Notes: generated by a model not told the origin, from the letters alone. DNA of 64,000 bases from Bog-756 sp963813525 (GCA_963813525.1 CAWEZI010000005.1:62001-126000), one strand, 5' to 3'; counted from the first letter of the stretch, positions 42,320-50,564 are shown. Numbers and translations: made by a program.

Positions 42320-42979
42320 CTACGTGGCCGTCGCGCCATGATGACCAGAGCGCGAAGACGAGACCGGTCGAAGATTCAGTCCGGCCCGCCGACGCCGGCG
42401 CTCGTCCACCAGTAGGAGGGTACCGGCCACCGAAGCCACCAACAGCTCGGACACCCCGAAAGTGTAACGGAGCGCAGTGATATCGCGCAGGGTCAAAGCT
42501 GCCGCCACCAGGGTGGAAGCCATTGCCGCCAACACCAACAACCAGGCCGTCCGGGACCGGTGGTCACCACTCGCCGTTCCCTTGGCTCGTCCTGCCGCCC
42601 AGGCCAACCAGAGAGCCAGGAGAGCGAACACCAGCGCGCCGGCCCGTCCGAAGGCCACGCTCGAAGGGCCGGTCTTGCTCACCGGGATGACCCCGATCCA
42701 TCGGTAGCCGACGAGGATCGAGGCGGCTGCCAGGGCGCCGAGGAGGGGCCCGCGGAAGTCAGTGCTGGACGCGACTGTGGGTGTGAGCGTCTCGTCGTGC
42801 GGTGCACCATCGTCGAGGTGGCCCGGCGGCGGGACCTCCTCCCCGGGGGACGGCTGGGACTCGGTCAGTGGCTGGGACTCGGTCAGTGGCTGGGGACTTT
42901 GGGCCAGCGACTGGGACTCGGCCAGCGGCTGGGACCTGTCGAGCAGGAGGACGGAGGTGGTCTCGTCGGTTGGCTCCAT
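42320..42979 (-). CDS. Hypothetical membrane protein with a repeat-encoded N-terminus
   Basis: 219 residues not matched to a family I know. The first 70 are hydrophilic with an SQPLTE-type repeat encoded by 18-bp DNA repeats. Then four hydrophobic segments follow (about 75-97, 108-127, 142-162, 172-190), with a basic end (DERRRRRAGLNLRPV). GAGGAGAGG precedes ATG 42979. It lies immediately upstream of the sulfotransferase gene and may serve it. Confidence 0.6.
   Translation of the reverse strand: MEPTDETTSVLLLDRSQPLAESQSLAQSPQPLTESQPLTESQPSPGEEVPPPGHLDDGAPHDETLTPTVASSTDFRGPLLGALAAASILVGYRWIGVIPVSKTGPSSVAFGRAGALVFALLALWLAWAAGRAKGTASGDHRSRTAWLLVLAAMASTLVAAALTLRDITALRYTFGVSELLVASVAGTLLLVDERRRRRAGLNLRPVSSSRSGHHGATAT
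42852..42938. repeat. 18-bp repeats inside the membrane protein gene
   Basis: GGCTGGGACTCGGTCAGT occurs twice in exact tandem (42852-42869, 42870-42887), followed by partial and diverged copies to 42938. They encode the Ser/Gln/Pro repeat of the N-terminus, so slippage would change protein length in frame. Confidence 0.8.
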
Positions 42980-43102
42980 CGGTTGGGTTGCCTCTCCTCA
43001 AGGTTCGAGCGGTGAGCGGTGTGCCTTGAATAGGGGGTGTCGGGTTTTGTCGAGAGGTCCCGACGGGGGGCCGATCTGGCAAAAGTGCAGCTCGGCCCGC
43101 CT

Positions 43103-43130
43103 CTCTATAAAAACCACCTGTTTAATAGAG
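43103..43130. repeat. AT-rich inverted repeat
   Basis: CTCTAT-AA-AAAC, loop CACCT, GTTT-A-ATAGAG: ten potential base pairs in an AT-rich patch that stands out from its GC-rich surroundings, 124-151 bp upstream of the membrane protein gene. It could be an operator or part of a promoter. Confidence 0.45.
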
Positions 43131-43320
43131 ATTAGGCTCTCGACCTTGCCGCCGTCAACCTTTTCGTGTCGGTTCGGTGGCGATTCTGTGTCGGCCCGAC
43201 GACCAGTGTGCGGTGGTGATCGGCCCTGCACGGCCCGCCCGGCATCGGGTCACCCGATCCGAGACTGTCGGTGACCTGCCTGGTTGGCGCCGCAAGCAGG
43301 CCATCGTTACCATCCTCGGC

Positions 43321-43368
43321 CGGCGGGCCCGTTGAGCGGGGCTCCGCCACCTTGCTCCGGGCCCGCCG
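43321..43368 (-). terminator. GC-rich inverted repeat downstream of the phosphoribosyltransferase gene
   Basis: CGGCGGGCCCG (43321-43331) and CGGGCCCGCCG (43358-43368) are perfect 11-bp arms around a 26-nt loop with an inner GAGC/GCTC. It lies about 140 nt after the gene stop. There is no T-tract; terminator function is a guess. Confidence 0.3.
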
Positions 43369-43505
43369 ACCTGAAGCCGAACCCGGGGCGGCAGCCGCGT
43401 CGGGGCCGGAGCGATGACAACTGACGATCAGCCCGGGTCAGCCCCCGTCGAGGTCAACCCGGGCCAGCGCTCATCCAGGTCTGCCCAGGTCAGCGCTCAT
43501 CCAGG

Positions 43506-44111
43506 TCAGCCCCAGTCCTCGGACAGAGCGCCCGAACCGTCGGGCCGGAAGACGGGCATCGAGCCCAGTGAGTGGACCATGGCGGCATCGGGTCCGAGCG
43601 CCGTCCGCCAACCGGAGCCCTCGGTCATCAAGGTCCCGATGACGACCGGTTGGCCGCCGACTCGCCGTATGAGATTGAGGGCGGCCACGGTGGAGGCGCC
43701 GGTGGAGATGATGTCGTCGACCACGGCCACTCGTTTGCCGGCCACCGCGGCGATGCGGAGCGGGTCGATGCGCAGCTTCTGGGGTGTTCCTGTGGTGATC
43801 GACTGGACCGGCTCGGCGAACGACTCGCCCAAATGGATCTTCGGTGTCTTGTGGAGGATCACGTAGTCGTCGAGCCCCAGGTTCCGACTGACCTCGATGG
43901 CCAGAGGGATGCCCATGGTGGCCACCGAAACCACCACCTCGGGTCGGTGTTCAACCAGTCGGGCGGCCAGCTCGCGGCCGGCGGTGTCGGCAAAGGCAAC
44001 ACCCAGGTCCACGCAGATGAGAAGAGCGATGGTGAGGTCGTCCGACAGGGCAACCAGAGGGAGTTCGAGGGTCTGGGAGCCCACCGAGGCCCTGTAGGTT
44101 CCGACGGTCAT
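43506..44111 (-). CDS. Purine-type phosphoribosyltransferase
   Basis: 201 residues. The PRPP-binding motif is VAVVDDIISTGAS near residue 132, with the type I PRTase core SVATMGIPLAIEV and a KIHLGESF flap region before it. It most resembles adenine/xanthine phosphoribosyltransferases, which salvage purine bases to nucleotides; the base specificity cannot be fixed. ATG 44111 starts MTVGTYRASVG, where similarity begins; the frame to 44195 is unrelated. Confidence 0.8.
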   Translation of the reverse strand: MTVGTYRASVGSQTLELPLVALSDDLTIALLICVDLGVAFADTAGRELAARLVEHRPEVVVSVATMGIPLAIEVSRNLGLDDYVILHKTPKIHLGESFAEPVQSITTGTPQKLRIDPLRIAAVAGKRVAVVDDIISTGASTVAALNLIRRVGGQPVVIGTLMTEGSGWRTALGPDAAMVHSLGSMPVFRPDGSGALSEDWG

Positions 44112-44407
44112 GACCACGACTCTGGTCGCCACCGCTGGCGATGGCAAGCTCGCTACCCGGTCCACCCCGCCACCGGGCCACCGGTCGCCGGCCACCGAAC
44201 CACCGGGCCACTACCGGAGCGGGGGGCGCCGCCAGAGAGGACGGCCGGACCGGTCAATCCTGGTGTGCGACAGGGGGTTGTGTGTACTGTGGGCAGCGAG
44301 CGTGGAGCAGGGCTGTCCTAGGGGTAGCTCGATGGCGGGCGGGAGCGGACCTAGCTCATGTGGAACAGAAGGGCCAGCTTCGACTGTCCCCATGAGAGAG
44401 GAGGCGA
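44112..44407. other. Divergent intergenic region, phosphoribosyltransferase / P450
   Basis: 296 bp without a gene. CCACCGGGCCAC is present twice, 30 bp apart (44170, 44200). TACTGT at 44285-44290 is a possible rightward -10 for the P450 operon, without a convincing -35. Confidence 0.4.
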
Positions 44408-45616
44408 ATGGTCGCGATCTCAGCTAACGAGCTCGATCTTCCGATGCTCGATCTCAGCGGCGCTGATCGCGATGACCGTTTCGACCTGATCGATTCGGCC
44501 CGGGAGCAATTCTGGTTGGCCCGGACGCCGCTCGGCCTGGCCCTCACCCGTCACGAGGACGCGGTCGCCATCCTGCGGGACCGCCGGTTTTTCTCGGCGA
44601 TGTCGCTCATCCCCCAGATGCAAGGTGTGAGCGGCAGTTTCCTCGAACAGCGCCGCCCGTCGATTCTCCAGATGGAGGGGGACGATCACGCCCGTCACCG
44701 GCGACTGGTCACACCGGCGTTCACACCGGCCGCCGCCGAGCGGGTACGACCGTTCATGCGGGCCATCATCGGCGAGTTCATCGATGCCGTCTACGAAGAC
44801 GGCACCTGTGATTTCGTGACAGACATCGCCGAGCGGTATCCGGTGCCCATCATCTGCCAGCTCCTCGGAGCCCCTCGGCAGGACTGGAAGCTGTTCTCGC
44901 AATGGGCTCCCGACATCTTCCGTCTTTTCAACCAGAACCTGGCGGAGGACCTCCCCATCGTCCAGCGGGCTCTTTCCGAGCTCGAGGCCTATATGCGGGT
45001 TCTGGTCGAACGCCGGCAGGCCGACCCGGGCGATGACCTGCTCAGCGCCCTCATTGCCGTGGGCCAGGACGATGACCAGCTATCGGTGGACGAACTGATC
45101 ATGTTGGCCGAGGCCGTGCTCATGGCCGGTATCGACACCACCCGGAACCAGTTGGCCTGCGTGATGGCCCTGATGCTGGACAATCCATCCGTCTGGCACA
45201 ACTTCGTGGACCACCCCGAGCTGGCTCCCCGGTTGGTGGAGGAGTCGGTGCGCTATCTCGGTGCGGTACAGGGGACACTCCGGGTGGCCTCCGAGGACAT
45301 CGTCTACCGTGACGTCGTTTTTCCGGCGGGGACGCTGGTCAACATCTCGCTGGCCGGCGTCAACCGCGATCCGGAAGCGTTCCCGCACCCCCACCAGTTC
45401 GATCTTCACCGTGTGTCCGAGGTCCCCCATCTGACCTTCGGGTCGGGAATCCACTTCTGCCTGGGCGCCCACCTGGCCCGAGCCGAGTTGCAGGAGGCGG
45501 TCACCGTGATCGCCCGCCGGATGCCCGATCTCGAGAGCGCCGGCCCGGTCATCTGGAAGCCGGAGACCTTCGGCATCTGGGGCCCTGCCTCCATGCCGGT
45601 CCGCTGGACCCCATGA
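44408..45616 (+). CDS. Cytochrome P450
   Basis: 402 residues, a soluble bacterial P450. The I-helix oxygen-binding motif is AGIDTTRNQ, the K-helix ExxR is EESVRY, and the heme loop with the Cys ligand is FGSGIHFCLGAHLAR. The C-terminal and B' regions do not reveal the substrate. GAGAGAGGAGG precedes ATG 44408. No ferredoxin or reductase gene is adjacent. The TGA overlaps the cutA ATG (ATGA). Confidence 0.94.
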   Translation: MVAISANELDLPMLDLSGADRDDRFDLIDSAREQFWLARTPLGLALTRHEDAVAILRDRRFFSAMSLIPQMQGVSGSFLEQRRPSILQMEGDDHARHRRLVTPAFTPAAAERVRPFMRAIIGEFIDAVYEDGTCDFVTDIAERYPVPIICQLLGAPRQDWKLFSQWAPDIFRLFNQNLAEDLPIVQRALSELEAYMRVLVERRQADPGDDLLSALIAVGQDDDQLSVDELIMLAEAVLMAGIDTTRNQLACVMALMLDNPSVWHNFVDHPELAPRLVEESVRYLGAVQGTLRVASEDIVYRDVVFPAGTLVNISLAGVNRDPEAFPHPHQFDLHRVSEVPHLTFGSGIHFCLGAHLARAELQEAVTVIARRMPDLESAGPVIWKPETFGIWGPASMPVRWTP

Positions 45617-45951
45617 CCGGGGAAAGCCGCTACGTGCAGATCCAGTTCGCTCTGGACGATCCGGCCCGGGCCGATGCCATCGTCGCCTCGCTCCTGGCCG
45701 AGCACCTGGTGGCCTGTGGCCAAAGAACCGCTCCGGTCATCAGCCAGTACCGCTGGAAGGGCGGGCTCGAGCAGGCAGAGGAGTGGCTGGTTCTTCTCAA
45801 GACCCGGGCAGAGCTGGCCGAGCGGGTCATCGACATGATCGTCAGGGACCATCCGTACGAGACCCCCGAGGTGATCGTCCTGCCCGTCATCCAGGGCTCA
45901 CCCCGGTACCTCGACTGGATCACCGAGGTCACGATGGACGCCGCGGGTTGA
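45613..45951 (+). CDS. cutA: CutA-family divalent-cation tolerance protein
   Basis: 112 residues of the trimeric ferredoxin-like CutA1 fold: LLAEHLVACGQR, the YRWKGGLEQAEEWLVLLKT strand-helix, and DHPYETPEVIVLPV near the end. The exact role in metal tolerance is unsettled. The ATG overlaps the P450 stop, so the two are translationally coupled. Confidence 0.93.
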   Translation: MTGESRYVQIQFALDDPARADAIVASLLAEHLVACGQRTAPVISQYRWKGGLEQAEEWLVLLKTRAELAERVIDMIVRDHPYETPEVIVLPVIQGSPRYLDWITEVTMDAAG

Positions 45952-45967
45952 GGGGACGAAGGAGAGC

Positions 45968-46429
45968 GTGAACACTCAACCGACGCCGAGACCGGTCATC
46001 AATCACATCGCCATCAGCGTGGACGCGGCCATCCTCGACGAGGCCGGCCGAGCCGCCTTCATCGACTTCGCCGGCGAGGTGTTCGGCTGGGTCGAGGGGG
46101 ACAACAGCACCGAAAAAGGGAACCCTCTCATCCTCTACACCGGGCAGATGCGTCAGTACCTCTACCTGCTTCCGTCCGCCGGGGATTACCTCCGGGCCCC
46201 TCCACTCGACCACTTCGGCCTCGAGGTCGCATCGGTCGACGAGTTGGTGGCCATTGTCGATCGGGCCCGGGCGTACCAGCAGAAGGACGACCGGGTGACC
46301 ATCATCGACCGCAACGAGATGGTGACCAACGGCACCACATCGGATTTCACGCTGACCAATGCCTATGTCAGCTTTCTCATCCCCCTGGTCATCGAGCTCC
46401 AGCACATCACTGAGCGGCCCACGTCCTGA
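45968..46429 (+). CDS. VOC/glyoxalase-like protein
   Basis: 153 residues with a betaalphabetabetabeta pattern of the vicinal-oxygen-chelate fold: INHIAISVDAAILDE, FAGEVFGWVEG, YLYLLPS, PPLDHFGLEVASVDEL, and the closing FLIPLVIELQH with a metal-ligand-like Glu. Substrate is unknown. GTG 45968 follows AGGAGAG, 16 bp after cutA, in the same operon. Confidence 0.75.
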   Translation: MNTQPTPRPVINHIAISVDAAILDEAGRAAFIDFAGEVFGWVEGDNSTEKGNPLILYTGQMRQYLYLLPSAGDYLRAPPLDHFGLEVASVDELVAIVDRARAYQQKDDRVTIIDRNEMVTNGTTSDFTLTNAYVSFLIPLVIELQHITERPTS

Positions 46430-46511
46430 GTTGCGCCGGTCCGAGGCTCAGCCGACGCCTCACCCAGGCTGCCGCCGATCACTCGCTCGGAACCGGCCGT
46501 ACACTGCATGC

Positions 46512-46865
46512 GTGTATTCCGGACATGCATCGTGGATCGCCATCGTTGTCTTCGGCGCCCTGTTTGCCATGCGGGCCCTGTCCTCCCGGCGCCGGCGGGG
46601 TAACCGATCGGGCGGCCGCCTTCCGAGGAGCGGCTTCACCGCTGATCAGGGGGTCGTGGGCCGGCAGCCGCCACCGCAGGCCGGCGGCAGCGGCTCCCAG
46701 CCGACCGTGACGACCACCGGCACTCCGCCCGGATGGTTCAGGGATCCCTTTTTCCGCCATGAGCAACGGTTCTGGTCGGGCACCGAGTGGACCGAGCACA
46801 TCTCTGACGGGGATGTCCCGGGCAGCGATCCGCCTCCTGATTCGAAAGGGCGGGAGGCGGGCTGA
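46512..46865 (+). CDS. Small membrane protein with a DUF2510 domain
   Basis: 117 residues: one N-terminal membrane helix (WIAIVVFGALFAMRAL), a basic stretch (SSRRRRGNRSGGR), a flexible linker, and near the C-terminus PPGWFRDPFFRHEQRFWSG, the Pro/Trp motif of DUF2510, a short actinobacterial domain of unknown function. GTG 46512 follows TACACT (46500-46505) by 6 nt, so the transcript is probably leaderless. Confidence 0.72.
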   Translation: MYSGHASWIAIVVFGALFAMRALSSRRRRGNRSGGRLPRSGFTADQGVVGRQPPPQAGGSGSQPTVTTTGTPPGWFRDPFFRHEQRFWSGTEWTEHISDGDVPGSDPPPDSKGREAG

Positions 46866-46997
46866 GACAGCTTCCCCGGACGAGGGCCCAGCTCCGTTGC
46901 CATTGCCACCTTCCCTCCCCGTTGTGACAGCCGCTCGCCGAGTCGGTAGATTCCTCACCCGTCGGTGCGGATAGGGGGGGCGACAAGGAGCGACGAC

Positions 46998-48527
46998 ATG
47001 AGCTCGCGTAACCGGTTTGGTCCCACGGGGGCCCGGTCTGGCCACCGGCCCGGTGCGGGAGGACGCTCTTTCCGCACACGCCTGGGCTTGACGATGGTGA
47101 TGGGGGCGCTCCTGGTGTGCGTGGCCGCCTGTGGGACTTCGACCCCCTCAGCGTCGTCGACTACCGCGGCACCGACGGGATCGACCGGGAGCTCGGGCGC
47201 GGCCCAGCCGTCGCCGGTCAGCAGCGCCAGTACGTCGACCCGGGGGATCGTGGGTAACACCATCAATGTGGTGTTCCCGGAGGTGTCACTCAACTCACTG
47301 GCCGGCCAGGAGGGTTTCGCCGAGGACCCCGAATTCGGCGAGCAGACCAAGGCCATCAACTTCTACGTGGGTCTGATCAACAAGTCCGGTGGGATCAACG
47401 GGCGCAAGATCAACCCCATCATCGTCACCTTCGATCCGACCAACGAGGCCGATATGCGGGCCCTGTGCAAGACATGGACCGAAGGATCGCCCGCCGCCTT
47501 TGCCGTACTGGACGGGATCGGCGACTGGACCGGCGACGACCAGCTGTGCATCACCCAGGAGGGGCACACCCCGTTCATCGGGCAGTGGACCACAGTCACC
47601 AACTGGACCAACATGGGCTCGCCCTATCTGTGGTGGACGGGCCCCGACGACGCCACCATCCTCCAGGCGGTCGTCAACTGGGGCCTGAGCTCCCACCTGC
47701 TGGGAGGGACGATCAAGGTCGGGGTCCTGGCTGGCGACCGCGCCTCGGACCAGCTGGCTCTCAACGACTATCTCCTGCCCGACCTCAAGAATGCCGGCAT
47801 CACCCCGGTGGTCGAGACCATCGCTTCGGATCCCTCGGAGACCGCCACCACCGACACCCAGGCTCCTCTCGTCGTTCAGCAACTGCGCAGCGACGGGGTG
47901 ACCTCGGTGATTCCCCTGATCCCGTTCAACGTGTTCTACCCTGTCCTGCAGGCGGAGACGGCCCAGAAGTTCTATCCCAAGCTCCTCCTCAGTGACTACG
48001 AGGAGAGCATCGAATCGGCGCTGGGTCTCATCCCCATCCCCTACGAGGCTGCCCTCAACGGGCAGGAGGGCTTGACCACCCAGACACTCGGGGGAGGCAC
48101 CACCCCCTCCAACTACACGGGGCCGCTGGGCTACGACCCCGGGGTCAAGGCGTGCTGGACGCCCTGGCACAAGGCCTATCCCCAGATCCCTTCCGGGGCC
48201 ACCACCGACTTCCTCGAGCAGCAGGGCCCGGTGACGAGCTGGTGCGAGGTCATCACCCTTTTCGCCACCGCCGCTCGTAACGCCGGTTCCGATCTCAACC
48301 GGCGCACCTTCGTGACCGCCATGTCCAAGATCAAGAACTTCCCGGGCACGTCGACACCTATCCTCAGCTACGGACCCGACAAACGTTACGGACCCACCCA
48401 ATACAAGATCGTGAGGCTGCACAACAACGTGCCCCCCTCGTCGCAATGCCAGTTGACCTCCCAACACAAGGCTCAAGGGACCTGCTGGGTCACCGTCCAA
48501 CCCTTCTCGCCGCTGCCCACGCCCTGA
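46998..48527 (+). CDS. ABC-type solute-binding lipoprotein (branched-chain amino-acid type)
   Basis: 509 residues. A lipoprotein signal ends at VCVAAC, followed by a Ser/Thr/Pro spacer to about residue 75. The two-lobed periplasmic-binding fold of the LivJ type follows (FYVGLINKSGGINGRKINPI, GTIKVGVLAGDRASD). Such proteins bind amino acids, amides or other small solutes outside the membrane. No permease or ATPase is adjacent. AAGGAG precedes ATG 46998. Confidence 0.85.
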   Translation: MSSRNRFGPTGARSGHRPGAGGRSFRTRLGLTMVMGALLVCVAACGTSTPSASSTTAAPTGSTGSSGAAQPSPVSSASTSTRGIVGNTINVVFPEVSLNSLAGQEGFAEDPEFGEQTKAINFYVGLINKSGGINGRKINPIIVTFDPTNEADMRALCKTWTEGSPAAFAVLDGIGDWTGDDQLCITQEGHTPFIGQWTTVTNWTNMGSPYLWWTGPDDATILQAVVNWGLSSHLLGGTIKVGVLAGDRASDQLALNDYLLPDLKNAGITPVVETIASDPSETATTDTQAPLVVQQLRSDGVTSVIPLIPFNVFYPVLQAETAQKFYPKLLLSDYEESIESALGLIPIPYEAALNGQEGLTTQTLGGGTTPSNYTGPLGYDPGVKACWTPWHKAYPQIPSGATTDFLEQQGPVTSWCEVITLFATAARNAGSDLNRRTFVTAMSKIKNFPGTSTPILSYGPDKRYGPTQYKIVRLHNNVPPSSQCQLTSQHKAQGTCWVTVQPFSPLPTP

Positions 48528-48568
48528 ACGGGGGAGCCACACGGCGAGAAGGGCGGCAGCGGCTCAGC

Positions 48569-49834
48569 TCAGTAGCCTCCGTCACAACCGTTCTGATCGG
48601 GCGCGGCGTTCGGGTTACCCCAGTAGCGGGTGGCGAAGGCCACAGCCACCCGGATCTGTTCCTCGGGCGTGGCGTCGGCCGCGTCTGAGGGATAGCCGAA
48701 GGTGTTGAAGGCATCCCAGTTGGCGTGGCTGAAGCCCAGCCCCCCGCTGTACATCGCCCCATCCCTGTTCCAGACGCCCCCTTCCTCGCACAGGTTGACC
48801 CGCTCCCAGGCGGCCCGCTGGTAGTTGGTGACCCCGTCGCTGGTGGTCAGGCCCGGATCCCCGGCCGCGCTGGTCACCCTGCTCCCGGCCAGCGAGCCGT
48901 AGTAGCCGACACTGCCGAAGGTGAAGACGCCACCGTCGGAGGCAACCGTCAGGTAGCCGTGTCGGGCGGAGGACAGACCGATCACCGGCCTGTTGAGACC
49001 TTCGCCGGCGGTGGAGCCCATGAAGGCCGCCCCTCCGAGGGCGTAGACGGCGCCGTCGCTGGTGGCCAGCCGATAGCCGCGCCCCGCGGCGCTGATGCCC
49101 ACCACCGGCGCGCCGGCCGGCGCCACACCGGCAAACCGGGCGTCCCCGAAGGCGTAGACGTCGCCGTCGGCGGCTGCTACCCAGTACCCACGTCCGTCAG
49201 GTGTGGCAGCCATTCCCACGATGGGGCTGCCCGGCGACAGCGTGCTGGCCGAACCGTAGAAGGCGGCATCACCGAAGGCGAAGATGCCACCGTCCGATGC
49301 CACCATCCAGTAGCCGCCATCGTCCGGCGTCGGATCGATACCGACGATGGGGCGGGCCAGGACCAGGGAACCGGTCGATCCGTGGAATCGGGCATCCCCG
49401 AAGGCGAAGACGCCGCCGTCGCTGGCCACCTCCCAGTAACCGCGCCCGTCCTGGGTGGCAACGATGTCGACGATGGGGCGATTGAGCCGCAGGGAGCCGG
49501 TCGAGCCGTAGAACGGAGCATCGCCGAAGGTGAAGATCCCGCCGTCGGAGCCGCTCTCCCAGTAGCCGCGGCCGTCGGGGGTGGCGGCGGCGCTGACGAT
49601 GGGTGCGTTGAGCGCCATGCCGGCGCCGGTGGGCATGGTGGCCGCGGCCGTCGATGTGTGGCCGCTGGCGTAGACCAGCACCGCCGTGGTGATGGCCGCC
49701 GTGCCCATCAGTACCGTCTTGAGGATGCGTCGGGCGGATGAGGCGCCGCGGGGCGGGTGAGCCACCGGGCTGTTGGGACAGGGCGCCACGGGTGGGCGCA
49801 TAGGGCTAGGACGACGCGAAGTCGCTGAAAACAC
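48569..49834 (-). CDS. Secreted Rpf-like protein with N-terminal SDGG..FGDA repeats
   Basis: 421 residues. A signal/membrane helix (ILKTVLMGTAAITTAVLVYASG) leads to six repeats of about 40 residues of the form PIVGIxxTPDGRGYWxVASDGG followed by IFAFGDAxFYGS. The C-terminal 85 residues resemble a resuscitation-promoting-factor domain: WERVNLCEEGGVWNRDG with the catalytic Glu, YSGGLGFSHANWDAF, and TPEEQIRVA. Rpf enzymes cleave peptidoglycan glycan strands and wake dormant cells. GTG 49834 has GGAAAGG upstream; ATG 49801 is possible. A long structured leader precedes it. Confidence 0.82.
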   Translation of the reverse strand: MFSATSRRPSPMRPPVAPCPNSPVAHPPRGASSARRILKTVLMGTAAITTAVLVYASGHTSTAAATMPTGAGMALNAPIVSAAATPDGRGYWESGSDGGIFTFGDAPFYGSTGSLRLNRPIVDIVATQDGRGYWEVASDGGVFAFGDARFHGSTGSLVLARPIVGIDPTPDDGGYWMVASDGGIFAFGDAAFYGSASTLSPGSPIVGMAATPDGRGYWVAAADGDVYAFGDARFAGVAPAGAPVVGISAAGRGYRLATSDGAVYALGGAAFMGSTAGEGLNRPVIGLSSARHGYLTVASDGGVFTFGSVGYYGSLAGSRVTSAAGDPGLTTSDGVTNYQRAAWERVNLCEEGGVWNRDGAMYSGGLGFSHANWDAFNTFGYPSDAADATPEEQIRVAVAFATRYWGNPNAAPDQNGCDGGY

Positions 49835-50336
49835 TGTGGGTGACCTTTCCTTGGTCGGTCAGGGCGTGCGCCTGGCAGCGGGCGCGCTCTCACTCTCTTT
49901 GGTTGGGTGGACCCCACATCTGTGCATTCAACGCCCCAACCGGGCACCGGGAAGGGTGTTCCGGCCTGGCTACGAGAGCCGGGTGTGCTAGCGGGTGTTA
50001 TGTCCGGTAAGGGGTGACGGCTGTGTGCACTCTCCTGCGTAGATGGTCTGTGTCCTCGATGATGATCGACCGGAGGTCGGGCATCGGCACCGTCGGCCGG
50101 ATCGGCTCAATCGGTATTCCTGGGCCTCAGACCCGGGGTACTTTACTCTCCGGGTTTGGCCATGGGTAATCGGCTCGCCTCCTCGGCGAAGAATTGAGGT
50201 GTGGCGCACCCCGGGGTCGCACCCCTGTGAACAGGGAGTTTTCACCCGAATCGCCGCGGTCGCCCCGATTCTGCAACTTGGAGTTGCTATCACTCCTTTC
50301 CCGGTGCATGATGTACCCAAGAGGCGGCGGATCCCG

Positions 50337-50374
50337 AGCGTGCTCTGACTTTGAAATGGGGGTCAGAGCACGCT
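50337..50374. repeat. 13-bp perfect inverted repeat
   Basis: AGCGTGCTCTGAC (50337-50349) and GTCAGAGCACGCT (50362-50374) flank a 12-nt loop TTTGAAATGGGG. It lies 190 bp after the stop of the F420 oxidoreductase gene and may terminate it, or be a dispersed REP-like element. Confidence 0.75.
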
Positions 50375-50451
50375 GGGAGCCTCTGAAGGCGTCATCCATC
50401 CGGGTGGCGCCGCGCCGTCAGGGGGCCGCCCGATCCGTTTGGCGCCGATCC

Positions 50452-50523
50452 GTGCGGCGATCGGTGCGTGGCCGATCTGTGCGTGGCCGATCTGTGCGTG
50501 GACGATCAGTGCGTGGACGATCA
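50452..50523. repeat. 15-bp tandem repeat
   Basis: Four units of GTGCGTGGCCGATCT / GTGCGTGGACGATCA (50464-50523) follow one or two degenerate units. The array ends 41 bp from the stop codon of the F420 oxidoreductase gene. Confidence 0.88.
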
Positions 50524-50564
50524 GTGGGACCCTCCAGTGTGGTGCCGCTGGGTTCCGTCTCTTC

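Larger units (their letters stand above)
42980..43505. other. 526-bp non-coding gap
   Basis: No convincing gene. It contains an AT-rich hairpin at 43103-43130, a GC-rich inverted repeat at 43321-43368 and a 16-bp direct repeat, CAGCGCTCATCCAGGT (43465-43480, 43491-43506), whose second copy reaches the stop codon of the phosphoribosyltransferase gene. The promoter of the leftward membrane protein/sulfotransferase genes must lie here, but I cannot place it. Confidence 0.6.
49835..50564 (-). other. 730-bp structured non-coding region upstream of the Rpf-like gene
   Basis: No gene is visible on either strand. On the minus strand toward the Rpf gene there are: a 13-bp perfect hairpin (50337-50374), small hairpins GCAACT-TGG-AGTTGC (50273-50287), CCCTGT-GA-ACAGGG (50223-50236) and GGGGT-CGC-ACCCC (50213-50225), a long ACCCGG..CCGGGT hairpin (50130-50155 area), GGTTGGG/CCCAACC arms (49901-49907, 49935-49941), and GACC..GGTC at the ribosome site. 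Such density suggests regulatory RNA. Actinobacterial rpf genes often carry c-di-AMP (ydaO) riboswitches; I cannot match its signature here. Confidence 0.5.

Noticed and set aside
49850..50040. ydaO (c-di-AMP) riboswitch before the Rpf-like gene
   Set aside because: Expected from gene context, but I could not align the conserved GGGGTGAATC and CAGCTAACC-type segments; kept only as a structured leader.
50221..50270. Cobalamin-riboswitch-like string GGTGAAAACTCC on the minus strand
   Set aside because: Only this short segment fits; the rest of the B12-box and conserved core is missing, and the downstream gene is not related to cobalamin.
50337..50374. Insertion-sequence terminal repeats
   Set aside because: The arms are only 12 nt apart, there is no transposase gene and no target duplication.
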